DNA of 18,964 nucleotides from positions 1-18,964 of the forward strand of contig CAKUKM010000039.1 in NCBI GenBank assembly GCA_934663595.1, written 5' to 3'. Shown here piece by piece: positions 1 through 6,562 of the stretch. Every line of letters starts with the position of its first letter. Within the stretch, counting starts at the first letter, position 1. The position numbers and the translations under genes were made by a program. Below the pieces are notes generated by a model. The model did not search any database. It was not told the origin of the DNA and saw only the letters and a program-made list of their open reading frames with translations. Source of the stretch: an uncultured Clostridia bacterium (GTDB taxonomy: Bacteria > Bacillota > Clostridia > Christensenellales > Aristaeellaceae).

Positions 1-139
1 CAAATGGAGTCGCTATCCGACTCCATTTGCGGTAAATTGGGAACGGCTTGCCGTTTCGCATCACGCCAGATTTTGAGCCGCTTCCCGACTCAAAATCGTG
101 CGACCAAGCGCGGCAGCAATTGTCAGGCGGCACTGCCGC
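1..139 (+). repeat. Three-hairpin repeat, copy A
   Basis: This is the first of four copies of a structured repeat in the window. Hairpin 1 (1-29) has a perfect 12-bp stem and the loop CTATC. A linker ending in GGGAAC follows (39-44). Hairpin 2 (69-97) has a 12-bp stem with one mismatch and the loop CTTCC. A conserved tail follows (GCGACCAAGCGCGGCAGC, 100-117). Hairpin 3 (127-139) is GCGGC-ACT-GCCGC and lies inside the last codons of the minus-strand TVP38 gene, whose stop codon is at 123-125. The window begins exactly at the first base of hairpin 1. There is no T-tract, so these hairpins are not ordinary intrinsic terminators. The function is unknown. Confidence 0.75.
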
Positions 140-785
140 GACGGCCTAGGAGGAAGGCCAGGAGGGAGAGGGCCAGCTGGAGCGCGCAGCTTAGAATGAA
201 TTGGGGCGAGCGCATGTCGAGAACGTATGTGCCCATGAGCGTGAAGGTCAGCATCGACGGGAGCATGCCGAGAAGCGAGCCGAGCAGGTACTGGTGAAAC
301 GGAATGGCCGCCGCGCCGCAGTAAGCGCCGAGCAGATCGCCGGGCACCAGCCCGATCATCCGGGAAAGAAACGAGAACGAAAAGCCCTTCTGATTGCGAA
401 TGGACGCAAAGCCCGCCGCGCGCGGATGCAGTTCAATCTTGCGCAGCAGCTTTTTCGCATCGAGCTTCGTTCCGATGAAATACGGCAGCGCCGCCATAAT
501 CAGCGTGCCGAGAAGATTGACCAGCAGCGCGACGGGCATCGTGAACAGCATCGCGCTGGCCACATAGAGCATCGCGCCCCAGACGACGATCGTGACGCTC
601 TTGAGCGCGAACAGCGCCAGCATCATCAGCGCCGCGAGAAACGAGTTTCCCGGCGAGAGACTGAGTATGCCGTCCAGAGTAATTCGATCGCGATTGCGAA
701 TGCAAAATAGAACCAGCGCCGCCCACGCCGCGGTGAACAGCGCGCTGATCAGCCAGTGAACAATTCGGTTCGAGTCCGTGTGCAT
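123..785 (-). CDS. TVP38/TMEM64 (DedA-like, SNARE-associated) membrane protein
   Basis: This is a 220-residue integral membrane protein with about five or six hydrophobic segments (roughly residues 9-28, 47-67, 69-104, 136-157, 165-187 and 197-214). The central stretch has the family pattern: an F-x-x-R-x-x-x-x-x-P-x-D core (FLSRMIGLVPGDLLGAYCG, about 139-157) followed by a second F...G-x-x-x-G-x-x-P block (163-176). Family members are transporter-like or scramblase-like proteins of the cytoplasmic membrane; the substrate here is unknown. I chose the ATG at 785 because a longer frame would run through the upstream alarmone synthetase gene. The start lies only 4 bp after that gene's stop, so the two are probably translationally coupled. 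It is the last gene of the cluster, and its final codons lie in hairpin 3 of repeat copy A. Confidence 0.85.
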   Translation of the reverse strand: MHTDSNRIVHWLISALFTAAWAALVLFCIRNRDRITLDGILSLSPGNSFLAALMMLALFALKSVTIVVWGAMLYVASAMLFTMPVALLVNLLGTLIMAALPYFIGTKLDAKKLLRKIELHPRAAGFASIRNQKGFSFSFLSRMIGLVPGDLLGAYCGAAAIPFHQYLLGSLLGMLPSMLTFTLMGTYVLDMRSPQFILSCALQLALSLLAFLLGRRGSAA

Positions 786-789
786 GCTT

Positions 790-1482
790 TCACGCTTCCT
801 TGTCCATGTGGTTGGAGTGAATGTTTTCCATGCGCTGGTCCAGCTCGGTGACCATGTCGGCGCAGGCGAGCAGCTCCTGCGCGATGTGCGGATCATCGGG
901 CAAATCCTTTTTGTAGCGGATCTTGTGCTCCAGACTGGCCCACCAGTCCATCGCAATCGTGCGCAATTGCACCTCGACCTTCATCTTGCGCGTCTGATTG
1001 TGCAAAAAGATCGGCGTTTCCACAATCAGATGCAGACTGCGATAGCCGTTCGGCTTGGGCGAAGCGATGTAATCCTTGCGCTCCACGAGCTCGACGTCGT
1101 CCTGCCGCAGCAGCGCGTCGGCCAGCATGTAAATGTCCGACGGGAACGAGCAGATCACGCGCAGCCCCGCAATGTCGTGCAGATTCCGCTCAATGCTCTC
1201 CACCGTGAGCGGAATGCCCTTGCGAATCGCCTTGTCGAAGATGCTCTCGGGCGATTTCAGGCGCGATTTGACCGTTTCAATCGGGTTGCGGTCGTAGCGC
1301 AGCGAGAGTTCCTCATTCAGAACGTTGAATTTGGTCTCAACCTCCATCAGCGCGCAGCGGTAATACGCCATCAGCTCCTTGTAGGGCATGGAGTAGTCCC
1401 GTATCCAGTTTTTCAGCTCGCTTCGATTCAGCCGCTCCATCAGCGCGCGCTCGAGCGAGGACATTTCTTCGCGTTTGTCCAT
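790..1482 (-). CDS. Small alarmone synthetase (RelA/SpoT-domain GTP pyrophosphokinase, RelQ/YjbM type)
   Basis: This 230-residue protein has only the synthetase domain, with no HD hydrolase, TGS or ACT domains, as in the RelQ/RelP small alarmone synthetases. Such enzymes transfer pyrophosphate from ATP to GTP or GDP to make (p)ppGpp in the cytoplasm. Visible motifs are KSRLKSPESIFDKAIRKG (72-89), DIAGLRVIC (103-111), the nucleotide-binding KPNGYRSLHL (143-152), EVQLRT (170-175) and MDWWASLEHK (178-187) with the conserved Glu185. The ATG at 1482 has AGGAG at a 7-nt spacing. An ATG two codons upstream (1488) sits only 1 nt from the same site, so it is less likely. A promoter at 1516-1544 suggests this gene and the TVP38 gene can be transcribed independently of mnmE. 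Confidence 0.92.
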   Translation of the reverse strand: MDKREEMSSLERALMERLNRSELKNWIRDYSMPYKELMAYYRCALMEVETKFNVLNEELSLRYDRNPIETVKSRLKSPESIFDKAIRKGIPLTVESIERNLHDIAGLRVICSFPSDIYMLADALLRQDDVELVERKDYIASPKPNGYRSLHLIVETPIFLHNQTRKMKVEVQLRTIAMDWWASLEHKIRYKKDLPDDPHIAQELLACADMVTELDQRMENIHSNHMDKEA

Positions 1483-1515
1483 GTTCATTCTCCTGAAAAT
1501 AGCGGTTCGAGAATT

Positions 1516-1544
1516 ATTATACCGGATTTGCGCGGCGCTGCAAA
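1516..1544 (-). promoter_or_regulatory. Predicted sigma-70-type promoter for the alarmone synthetase gene
   Basis: On the minus strand a perfect TATAAT (1516-1521) lies 17 bp from TTTGCA (1539-1544; 4 of 6 matches to TTGACA). It falls in the 87-bp gap after the methyltransferase stop and would give a leader of about 27 nt. The -35 is weak, so the call is moderate. Confidence 0.5.
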
Positions 1545-1569
1545 CGGGCAAATACAGGCAAATGCCCAA

Positions 1570-2157
1570 TTAGTCGCACGCGCAGAGCACCCAGAAACCC
1601 GCGCGGCGATCGATTACCTCGCACGAGGCATAGTGCTCGCGCAGCATTTTCAGCGCCGACGGCGCGCCCTGCTGCTTGCGAATCACGATATACAGCTTTC
1701 CGCCCGGCGCGAGATGCTTTTTCGCCTCCAGAAACATGCCGTAAATCACGGCCTTGCCCGCGCGAATCGGCGGATTGGTCAGGATCGCGTCGAATTCGCC
1801 GGAGACGTTTTCAAACGCGTCGCTCTGAACGGCCTGCGCCGAAACGCCGTTTGCCCGCGCGTTGCGCGCCGCGAGCTCCACCGCGCGGGAGTTCACGTCG
1901 CTCATTACGATTGCCAGCGCCGGATCGCGCTTGCCCAGCAGCGTGCCCACCGGCCCCCAGCCGCAGCCGAGATCGAGAACGCGCCCGTGGAGCGGCGGCA
2001 GCGCCTCGAGCAGCGCGCGCGTGCCCACGTCCAGATCGTCGCGCGAGAATACGCCCGCGTCGGTTTCAAACGCCGCGTCCACGCCGAGCGCGGAGACGCG
2101 AATGGTGCGCACCGCGTGCGCGGAGGTCGGCTCGGCCGTGTAATAATGATCGTTCAT
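1570..2157 (-). CDS. Class I SAM-dependent methyltransferase, RsmC-like (16S rRNA guanine-N2 type)
   Basis: This 195-residue protein matches the single-domain RsmC-like family of Gram-positive bacteria (YbxB type). It has the SAM-binding motif I LDLGCGWG (61-68), an acidic motif II residue (Asp87 in MSDVNSRAVELA) and the catalytic NPPIRAGK (128-135). The N-x-P-P signature is typical of methyltransferases acting on exocyclic amino groups; RsmC itself modifies G1207 of 16S rRNA. It lacks the N-terminal pseudo-domain of E. coli RsmC, which is normal for this short family. The ATG at 2157 is preceded by GGAGGG at a 6-nt spacing. It starts 17 bp after the mnmE stop, so the two form a tRNA/rRNA modification pair. 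Target specificity is inferred from the family. Confidence 0.85.
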   Translation of the reverse strand: MNDHYYTAEPTSAHAVRTIRVSALGVDAAFETDAGVFSRDDLDVGTRALLEALPPLHGRVLDLGCGWGPVGTLLGKRDPALAIVMSDVNSRAVELAARNARANGVSAQAVQSDAFENVSGEFDAILTNPPIRAGKAVIYGMFLEAKKHLAPGGKLYIVIRKQQGAPSALKMLREHYASCEVIDRRAGFWVLCACD

Positions 2158-2174
2158 ATTGCCCTCCGATGCGT

Positions 2175-3518
2175 TTATTTGCCCACGCAGAATTGAGAAA
2201 AGATTTCGTCGAGCACCGATTCGGTCGGGTCGGCGGCGGTGATTTCGGCGAGGCTCGAAAGCGCGCGCTTCAGATCCAGCGAAACCACGTCCACCGGAAG
2301 CCCGGACTCGATCGCGCTCTGCGCGCTGTCCAGCGCCGCAATGGCCGATTGCACGCGCTCGATCTGCCGCTCGACGGTCAATTTGTCGTCGCTCAGCGCG
2401 GAGGAAAGGCGCGCGCTCAGCGCGTTCAAAAGCAAATCCACGCCCGCGCCGCTCTCTGCGGACAGCGCGATGATTTCGCAATTTACGCCCAGATCCTCCG
2501 CGCGAACGGCGGCGGGAAGATCGGATTTGTTCAGACAGACGATCGCGCGCTCGTCGGCGGAGGCCAGTAGAGTCGCGTCCTCGGCCGAAAGCGGCTCGGA
2601 GGCGTCGATCACCATCAGCACCACGTCGGCCTGATCAACCGCGCGCGTTGCGCGCTCCACGCCGATGCGCTCGACCGGATCGTCGGTGGTGCGGCGGCCG
2701 GCGGTGTCGGACAGCTCCGCCGTGATTCCGCCGATGGAGATGCGCTCGGTCAGAACGTCGCGCGTCGTGCCGGGAATGCTGGTCACGATCGCGCGCTCCT
2801 GATTCAGCAGCGCGTTCATCAGCGACGATTTGCCCACGTTCGGCCGGCCGGCGAGCACGATGCTCGCGCCCTCGCGCAATATGCGCGCGCTCTTTGGGTC
2901 GCAGCGGCGGGACAGCTCGGCCTTCAGCGCCGAAATGCCGGAAAGAAGCGCCTCGGCGGTCGCCTGTTCCTCCACCTCGTCGGGGAAGTCCGTGCAGGCC
3001 TCGATCAGCGAGAGCATTTGAATCAGCCGGTCGGAGGCCGCGCGCACAAATCCGGTCACGCCGCCCTCCAGTTGGCGAATCGATGCGCGCGCAGCGGCCT
3101 CGGAGGTCGCGCCGATCAATTGCATTACGGCCTCGGCGCGGCTTAAATCGATGCGGCCGTTCAGAAACGCGCGGCGGGTAAATTCGCCCGGCCCGGCGGC
3201 GCGCGCGCCCAGCCCGATTACGCGCCGAAGCACGCGCTGAGCCGCAATTTCGCCGCCGTGGCAGTGAATTTCGGCCACATCCTCGCGCGTGTAGCTGTGC
3301 GGGCCGGGCATGAACACGGCGAGCACCTCGTCGAGAATCTCGCCGGACGCGGATTCGACCCAGCCGTACATCATGCGCTGCGGCTCGAACGCGCGCTGCG
3401 CATGCGCAGGGCGAAACGCCGCGCGCAGAATTTCCCCGGCGCGATCGCCGCTGAGCCGGAGAATCGCGATGCCGCCCGCGCCGCGCGCAGTGGCGATGGC
3501 GGAAATGGTATCGGACAT
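2175..3518 (-). CDS. mnmE: tRNA uridine-5-carboxymethylaminomethyl(34) synthesis GTPase MnmE
   Basis: This 447-residue protein is close to the usual MnmE length (about 450-460). MnmE works with MnmG to modify the wobble uridine of certain tRNAs in the cytoplasm. The N-terminal folate-binding domain spans about 1-120 (DTISAIATARGAGGIAILRLSG at the start, PGEFTRRAFLNGRIDL at 110-125). A helical domain is interrupted by the G domain, which has G1 GRPNVGKSS (224-232), G2 PGTTRD (249-254), G3 DTAG (271-274) and G4 NKSD (330-333). The C-terminus ends in CVGK (444-447), equivalent to the catalytic C-[IVL]-G-K motif. The residue after DTAG is Arg, followed by Arg-Thr, where many homologues have DTAG[IL]R. 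The ATG at 3518 has GGGAGG at a 7-nt spacing. A terminator-like hairpin lies directly upstream of that site. Confidence 0.97.
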   Translation of the reverse strand: MSDTISAIATARGAGGIAILRLSGDRAGEILRAAFRPAHAQRAFEPQRMMYGWVESASGEILDEVLAVFMPGPHSYTREDVAEIHCHGGEIAAQRVLRRVIGLGARAAGPGEFTRRAFLNGRIDLSRAEAVMQLIGATSEAAARASIRQLEGGVTGFVRAASDRLIQMLSLIEACTDFPDEVEEQATAEALLSGISALKAELSRRCDPKSARILREGASIVLAGRPNVGKSSLMNALLNQERAIVTSIPGTTRDVLTERISIGGITAELSDTAGRRTTDDPVERIGVERATRAVDQADVVLMVIDASEPLSAEDATLLASADERAIVCLNKSDLPAAVRAEDLGVNCEIIALSAESGAGVDLLLNALSARLSSALSDDKLTVERQIERVQSAIAALDSAQSAIESGLPVDVVSLDLKRALSSLAEITAADPTESVLDEIFSQFCVGK

Positions 3519-3534
3519 GAAAATGCCTCCCTTG

Positions 3535-3552
3535 AAAAACGGCGAAACGCCG
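3535..3552 (-). terminator. Terminator-like hairpin in the mnmE leader
   Basis: On the minus strand CGGCG-TTT-CGCCG (3540-3552) is followed directly by TTTTT (3535-3539). This is a compact intrinsic-terminator shape that ends about 4 nt before the mnmE ribosome binding site. It may terminate transcripts coming from the AraC gene (stop at 4012), or act as an attenuator for mnmE. The stem is only 5 bp. Confidence 0.5.
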
Positions 3553-3858
3553 ATAAAGATGAAAGCGTTGCCCGCGCGAAGCAATCCAAGCCGCGGCCGT
3601 TTGCGGTGCGTTGGCCAAACAGCGTCGCCCGCAAGGGACAAATGCGTTTGAACGCGCGGGGATGGTTGCCGCGCTTGTTCGCATTGCGCTGCGCGAGGCT
3701 GAAATCGCATTTGCAAGTGTGAGAAATGGTTCGCCGCGCCCGTCGCGTTGCATCGCACAGATCCAGCAGCGCCGCGCTTGTTCACGCTGCGCCGAGTTGT
3801 TCAAACAGCGTCGCGCGTGGGCGAAATCCTGTTTGGCGGCGCCGGTTTGCGCTTTGCC
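3553..3858. other. Gene-free interval between mnmE and the tandem array
   Basis: No credible gene is visible on either strand: the open frames lack ribosome binding sites and recognisable domains. Two stretches (3666-3682 and 3769-3783) resemble, in reverse orientation, the CAAGCGCGGC tail of the three-hairpin repeat. A 13-nt direct repeat (CAAACAGCGTCGC) occurs near 3617 and 3802. No good promoter for mnmE could be recognised. Confidence 0.4.
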
Positions 3859-4020
3859 CGGCGGCAGATTTGCTTTGGCGGCGGCGGATTAACTTTACCC
3901 GGCGGCGGATTTACTCGGTCGGCGGCAGATTTGCTTTGGCGGCGGCGGATTAACTTTGCCCGGCGGCAGATTTGCCTTGCCGGCGGCGAATTTGCCTTGT
4001 CGGCAACGAATTTACTTTGC
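3859..4020. repeat. 20-bp tandem repeat array, eight units, overlapping the AraC gene end
   Basis: Eight consecutive units of 20 bp begin at 3859, 3879, 3900, 3920, 3940, 3961, 3981 and 4001, with a single extra C after units 2 and 5. The consensus is CGGCGGCRGATTTRCTTTGC on the plus strand. Units 1-2 and 4-5 form a nearly identical 40-bp higher-order duplication. The unit nearest the AraC gene (4001-4020) is the most divergent, begins CGGCAACG, and contains the AraC stop codon (4012-4014). There are no spacers between units, so this is a tandem (slippage-type) array and not a CRISPR. A weakly similar sequence at about 3837-3858 may be a decayed ninth unit. Confidence 0.88.
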
Positions 4021-4878
4021 GCGGTGCATCAGGCGATAGCGGCGCGGGGGGATTTTGTAGGCGCGCAGGAACTGGCGGTTGAAGCCGGACACGTCCTGAT
4101 AGCCGACGGACAGCGCGATTTGCGTGATCGATTCGTCCGTGTTCAGTAGCAGGCGCTGCGCGGTGCGCAGCTGGCATGCCTGCAGGTATTCCTGCGGCGA
4201 CTGACCCAGCTCCTGCCGAAACGCGCGGCGAAGGGTCGCGATGCTCATCGCGCAGGCGTTCGCCATGGCGGTCACGGTGGGGATGCGCCCCTGATTCAGC
4301 TCCCGGTGCGCCAGCCGAATCGCCGGTTCGAGCCGCAGAAAATCGCGCTCCGGGCGCAGCTTCAGCGCGGGCAGTCCTTCGGACGCGGCGGCGAGCTCTT
4401 CAATCAGCGTTTGCAGGCAGCTCAGGCGGCGTTCGCGCGCGCCGGGCAGCGCAATTCGGCGAATCAATTCCGCAATCAGCGGGTATTTTTCGCGATCGAT
4501 GATCCCACACAGGCCCATTTGGGTGTAGAGCAGCTGCTCCAGACGCGTCAGGTTCGGCGCGCCCCACTGGCCCAGCAGCTTCAGCGGATTCAGGCTCAGC
4601 CAGTACCACAGCGCGGGCTGGCCGATGCTGCGCGAGAGATGCGTCTGAAACGGAAACACAATCTGCGCGTCTCCGGCCTCGAACGGGTATTCCACGCCCT
4701 CGACCACGCACACGCCGCGCCCCTGCGCGCATACGCCCAGCTCCAGCACCGAATGAAAGTGCAGAAACGTGAATTCCAGAATTTCCAGCGCGTTCGGCGC
4801 GTTGTCCGTTTCGTCCAGATTCGAGGTTTCCGCCGGCGCAAAATGCGAGGGCAGCTTTGACAATGATCGATTTTGCAT
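4012..4878 (-). CDS. AraC family transcriptional regulator
   Basis: This 288-residue protein has a typical AraC layout: an N-terminal cupin-like effector domain (about 25-130, including a histidine-bearing LHFHSVLELG segment) and a C-terminal double helix-turn-helix (about 195-285). The second HTH carries the signature IALSVGYQDVSGFNRQFLRA followed by PPRRYR. The second half of the family pattern (VGY.D.S.FNRQF) is well conserved. It probably senses a sugar or related ligand and controls the divergent ADP-ribosylglycohydrolase-family gene; this is inferred from position. I chose the ATG at 4878 (GGGAG at 7 nt) because the predicted promoter would start transcription near 4914. An in-frame ATG at 4899 is the alternative, but its binding site would lie at the very 5' end of the message. 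The stop codon lies inside the tandem array. Confidence 0.88.
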   Translation of the reverse strand: MQNRSLSKLPSHFAPAETSNLDETDNAPNALEILEFTFLHFHSVLELGVCAQGRGVCVVEGVEYPFEAGDAQIVFPFQTHLSRSIGQPALWYWLSLNPLKLLGQWGAPNLTRLEQLLYTQMGLCGIIDREKYPLIAELIRRIALPGARERRLSCLQTLIEELAAASEGLPALKLRPERDFLRLEPAIRLAHRELNQGRIPTVTAMANACAMSIATLRRAFRQELGQSPQEYLQACQLRTAQRLLLNTDESITQIALSVGYQDVSGFNRQFLRAYKIPPRRYRLMHRAK

Positions 4879-4900
4879 GGTTTTGCTCCCGCTTAACATA

Positions 4901-4920
4901 GATGCAGGCTCCCTGTATGC
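4901..4920. promoter_or_regulatory. Candidate regulator-binding inverted repeat between divergent genes
   Basis: ATGCAGG-CTC-CCTGTAT is an imperfect inverted repeat (one wobble pair) next to the shared -10 region. It is a plausible binding site for the AraC protein, although AraC-type sites are more often direct repeats, so this is tentative. Confidence 0.3.
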
Positions 4921-4949
4921 ATTATACTGAAAGAGCGAAATAAACGCAA
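4921..4949 (-). promoter_or_regulatory. Predicted promoter of the AraC gene
   Basis: On the minus strand TTGCGT (4944-4949) is separated by 17 bp from a perfect TATAAT (4921-4926). On the plus strand the same bases supply a TATACT box (4923-4928) suitably placed for the divergent gene, but with no clear -35. The two -10 boxes overlap, so RNA polymerase could not occupy both at once. Confidence 0.6.
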
Positions 4950-4964
4950 GAGGAGGAGAATTAA

Positions 4965-6425
4965 ATGATTCAATTTACCCCGGAATATCTGAAGCAGCGC
5001 ATTTACGCCTGCTGGCTGGGCAAGAATATCGGCGGCACGCTCGGCACGCCCTACGAGGGACTGCAGCAGATCAACGACATTCACGGCTTCAATTCCAAGG
5101 CCGGCGAGCCGCTGCCGAACGACGATCTGGATCTGCAGCTGGCATGGCTGCGCGCGGTGAACGATTACGGCCCCGACGCGATCACCAGCAAGCTTCTCGG
5201 CGAATACTGGATCAGCTGGGTAACGCCGCACTGGAACGAATACGGCGTGTGCAAGGCCAACATGCGCGACGGCGTGCTGCCGCCGATGTCCGGCGAGGTC
5301 AACAACGAGGAATGGAAGCATTCCAACGGCGCGTGGATTCGCACGGAGGTCTGGGCGTGCATGTATCCGGGCATGCCGGAAAAGGCGATTCGCATGGCGT
5401 TTGAGGACGCGAGCGTTGACCACGGCTTCGGCGAGGGCACGTATGCGGCGATCTTCGTGGCCGCGATGGAATCGGCGGCGTTCGTCATTCGCGACGCCAA
5501 CGCGCTGCTGGACATTGGTCTTAGCAAGATCCCGGAGGATTGCCGCGTGGCGAGAAGCGTAAATATCGTTCGCGAGGCGCACAAAAACGGCGTTTCCTGG
5601 CAGGATTGCCGCGAGGCGCTCGTTCGCGACAGCGCGGATCTCGGCTGGTTCCAGGCGCCGGCGAACATCGGCTTCGTGGTGCTGGGCCTGCTCTACGGCG
5701 CGGGCGATTTCAAGCAGTCGCTGATTTACGCGATCAATTGCGGCGACGATACCGACTGTACCGGCGCGACGCTCGGCTCGCTCATGGGCATCATGGGCGG
5801 CATGGATGTGATTCCCGAGGACTGGCGCGCGTATATCGGCGATGGAATCAAATCCATCTGCCTGACGAACGGCCACGGCCCGTTCCCGAAGGACTGCACG
5901 GAGCTGACCAAGTGCATCATGAACCTGCTGCCGGTCACGCTGCGCGCGGATCACCAGCAGATTTTCGCTGGGCAGACGGACAGGACGGCGCATCTGGGCG
6001 ACGAGACGATCCTCGACGCGCGCGCGGAGGACTTCTACGGCCGCGAATTCGTGGAAAAAATCGGCAGGCGCAAGCCGTATTCCTATACGATCGAGGGCAT
6101 TTGCGCCGACGCGCTGATCGAGTTTGATTCCGTTCCCGAAATTCGGCCGAACGGCACGCTGACCGGCACGGTCACGATGCTCGCGCACACGCTGCCCGAG
6201 CAGAAGCACTATCGCCTGAGCTTCTACACGCCCGAGGGATGGACGGTGGATTGCCAGAGAAATCTGTTCACCCCGGCGACGCATTCGAAGTTCGTATCGC
6301 ACGCGACCGCGCCGTTTACGATCACGGCGGGCGAGCGGATCGAGGGCGTAAACCGCATGGTGCTGGAAATCGTCTGCGCCGGCCGCCCCACGCCGATCCT
6401 GGTTCCGATTCAGATTATGGGTTAA
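4965..6425 (+). CDS. ADP-ribosylglycohydrolase-family protein with C-terminal beta domain
   Basis: This 486-residue protein begins with the family's N-terminal pattern RIYACWLGKNIGGTLGTPYEG (about 12-32). It has the metal-site motifs in variant form: NDDLDLQ (52-58) where classical enzymes have GDDT, and CGDDTDCTGATLGS (259-272), which fits the second GGDTD motif well. Classical members remove ADP-ribose from proteins or dinitrogenase reductase using two divalent metal ions. Many longer Firmicutes members sit in carbohydrate loci, and their substrate is unknown. The final 130 or so residues look like an added beta-rich domain. The ribosome binding site is AGGAGGAG at 6-7 nt. It is a single-gene transcript ending in a strong terminator, divergent from an AraC regulator. 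It might act on a nucleoside or glycoside rather than on ADP-ribosylated protein. Confidence 0.85.
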   Translation: MIQFTPEYLKQRIYACWLGKNIGGTLGTPYEGLQQINDIHGFNSKAGEPLPNDDLDLQLAWLRAVNDYGPDAITSKLLGEYWISWVTPHWNEYGVCKANMRDGVLPPMSGEVNNEEWKHSNGAWIRTEVWACMYPGMPEKAIRMAFEDASVDHGFGEGTYAAIFVAAMESAAFVIRDANALLDIGLSKIPEDCRVARSVNIVREAHKNGVSWQDCREALVRDSADLGWFQAPANIGFVVLGLLYGAGDFKQSLIYAINCGDDTDCTGATLGSLMGIMGGMDVIPEDWRAYIGDGIKSICLTNGHGPFPKDCTELTKCIMNLLPVTLRADHQQIFAGQTDRTAHLGDETILDARAEDFYGREFVEKIGRRKPYSYTIEGICADALIEFDSVPEIRPNGTLTGTVTMLAHTLPEQKHYRLSFYTPEGWTVDCQRNLFTPATHSKFVSHATAPFTITAGERIEGVNRMVLEIVCAGRPTPILVPIQIMG

Positions 6426-6436
6426 AGTCAAACAGG

Positions 6437-6471
6437 AGCGGGCTTCTCCATGCCGGAAGGCCCGCTTTTTT
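6437..6471 (+). terminator. Intrinsic terminator after the ADP-ribosylglycohydrolase-family gene
   Basis: A perfect 7-bp stem AGCGGGC (6437-6443) / GCCCGCT (6460-6466), which can be extended by inner TTC/GAA pairing, is followed by a run of six T residues (6466-6471). It lies 12 bp after the stop codon. Confidence 0.88.
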
Positions 6472-6496
6472 GTTAAGAAAAAGGTGAAAATGCCTA

Positions 6497-6525
6497 TTGA
6501 CAAGGCGAAATGTGCATGATATAAT
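6497..6525 (+). promoter_or_regulatory. Consensus promoter of the LacI-family gene
   Basis: TTGACA (6497-6502) and TATAAT (6520-6525) are both perfect matches, separated by the optimal 17 bp. The operator-like site at 6529-6542 starts 3 bp after the -10, as expected for autorepression. Confidence 0.88.
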
Positions 6526-6528
6526 CAA

Positions 6529-6542
6529 TGCAAACGTTACCA
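6529..6542. promoter_or_regulatory. LacI-type operator O1 (autoregulatory)
   Basis: TGCAAACGTTACCA has a perfect left half-site (TGCAAAC) and a partial right half-site (5 of 7 positions) compared with the perfect palindrome at 7609-7622. It covers the predicted transcription start of the LacI-family gene. The central CG step is typical of LacI-family operators. Confidence 0.65.
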
Positions 6543-6562
6543 CAACGAGAAAAGAGTAAAGC

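Noticed and set aside
3553..3858. Small protein-coding genes in the gap upstream of mnmE
   Set aside because: The open frames are short, arginine- and alanine-rich extensions or shadows without ribosome binding sites or recognisable domains.
3859..4020. Tandem array considered as a CRISPR
   Set aside because: The 20-bp units are contiguous with no spacers, and no cas genes are present.
4893..6503. 536-codon open frame on the minus strand opposite the ADP-ribosylglycohydrolase-family gene
   Set aside because: It covers a well-supported gene and has shadow-type composition without recognisable motifs.
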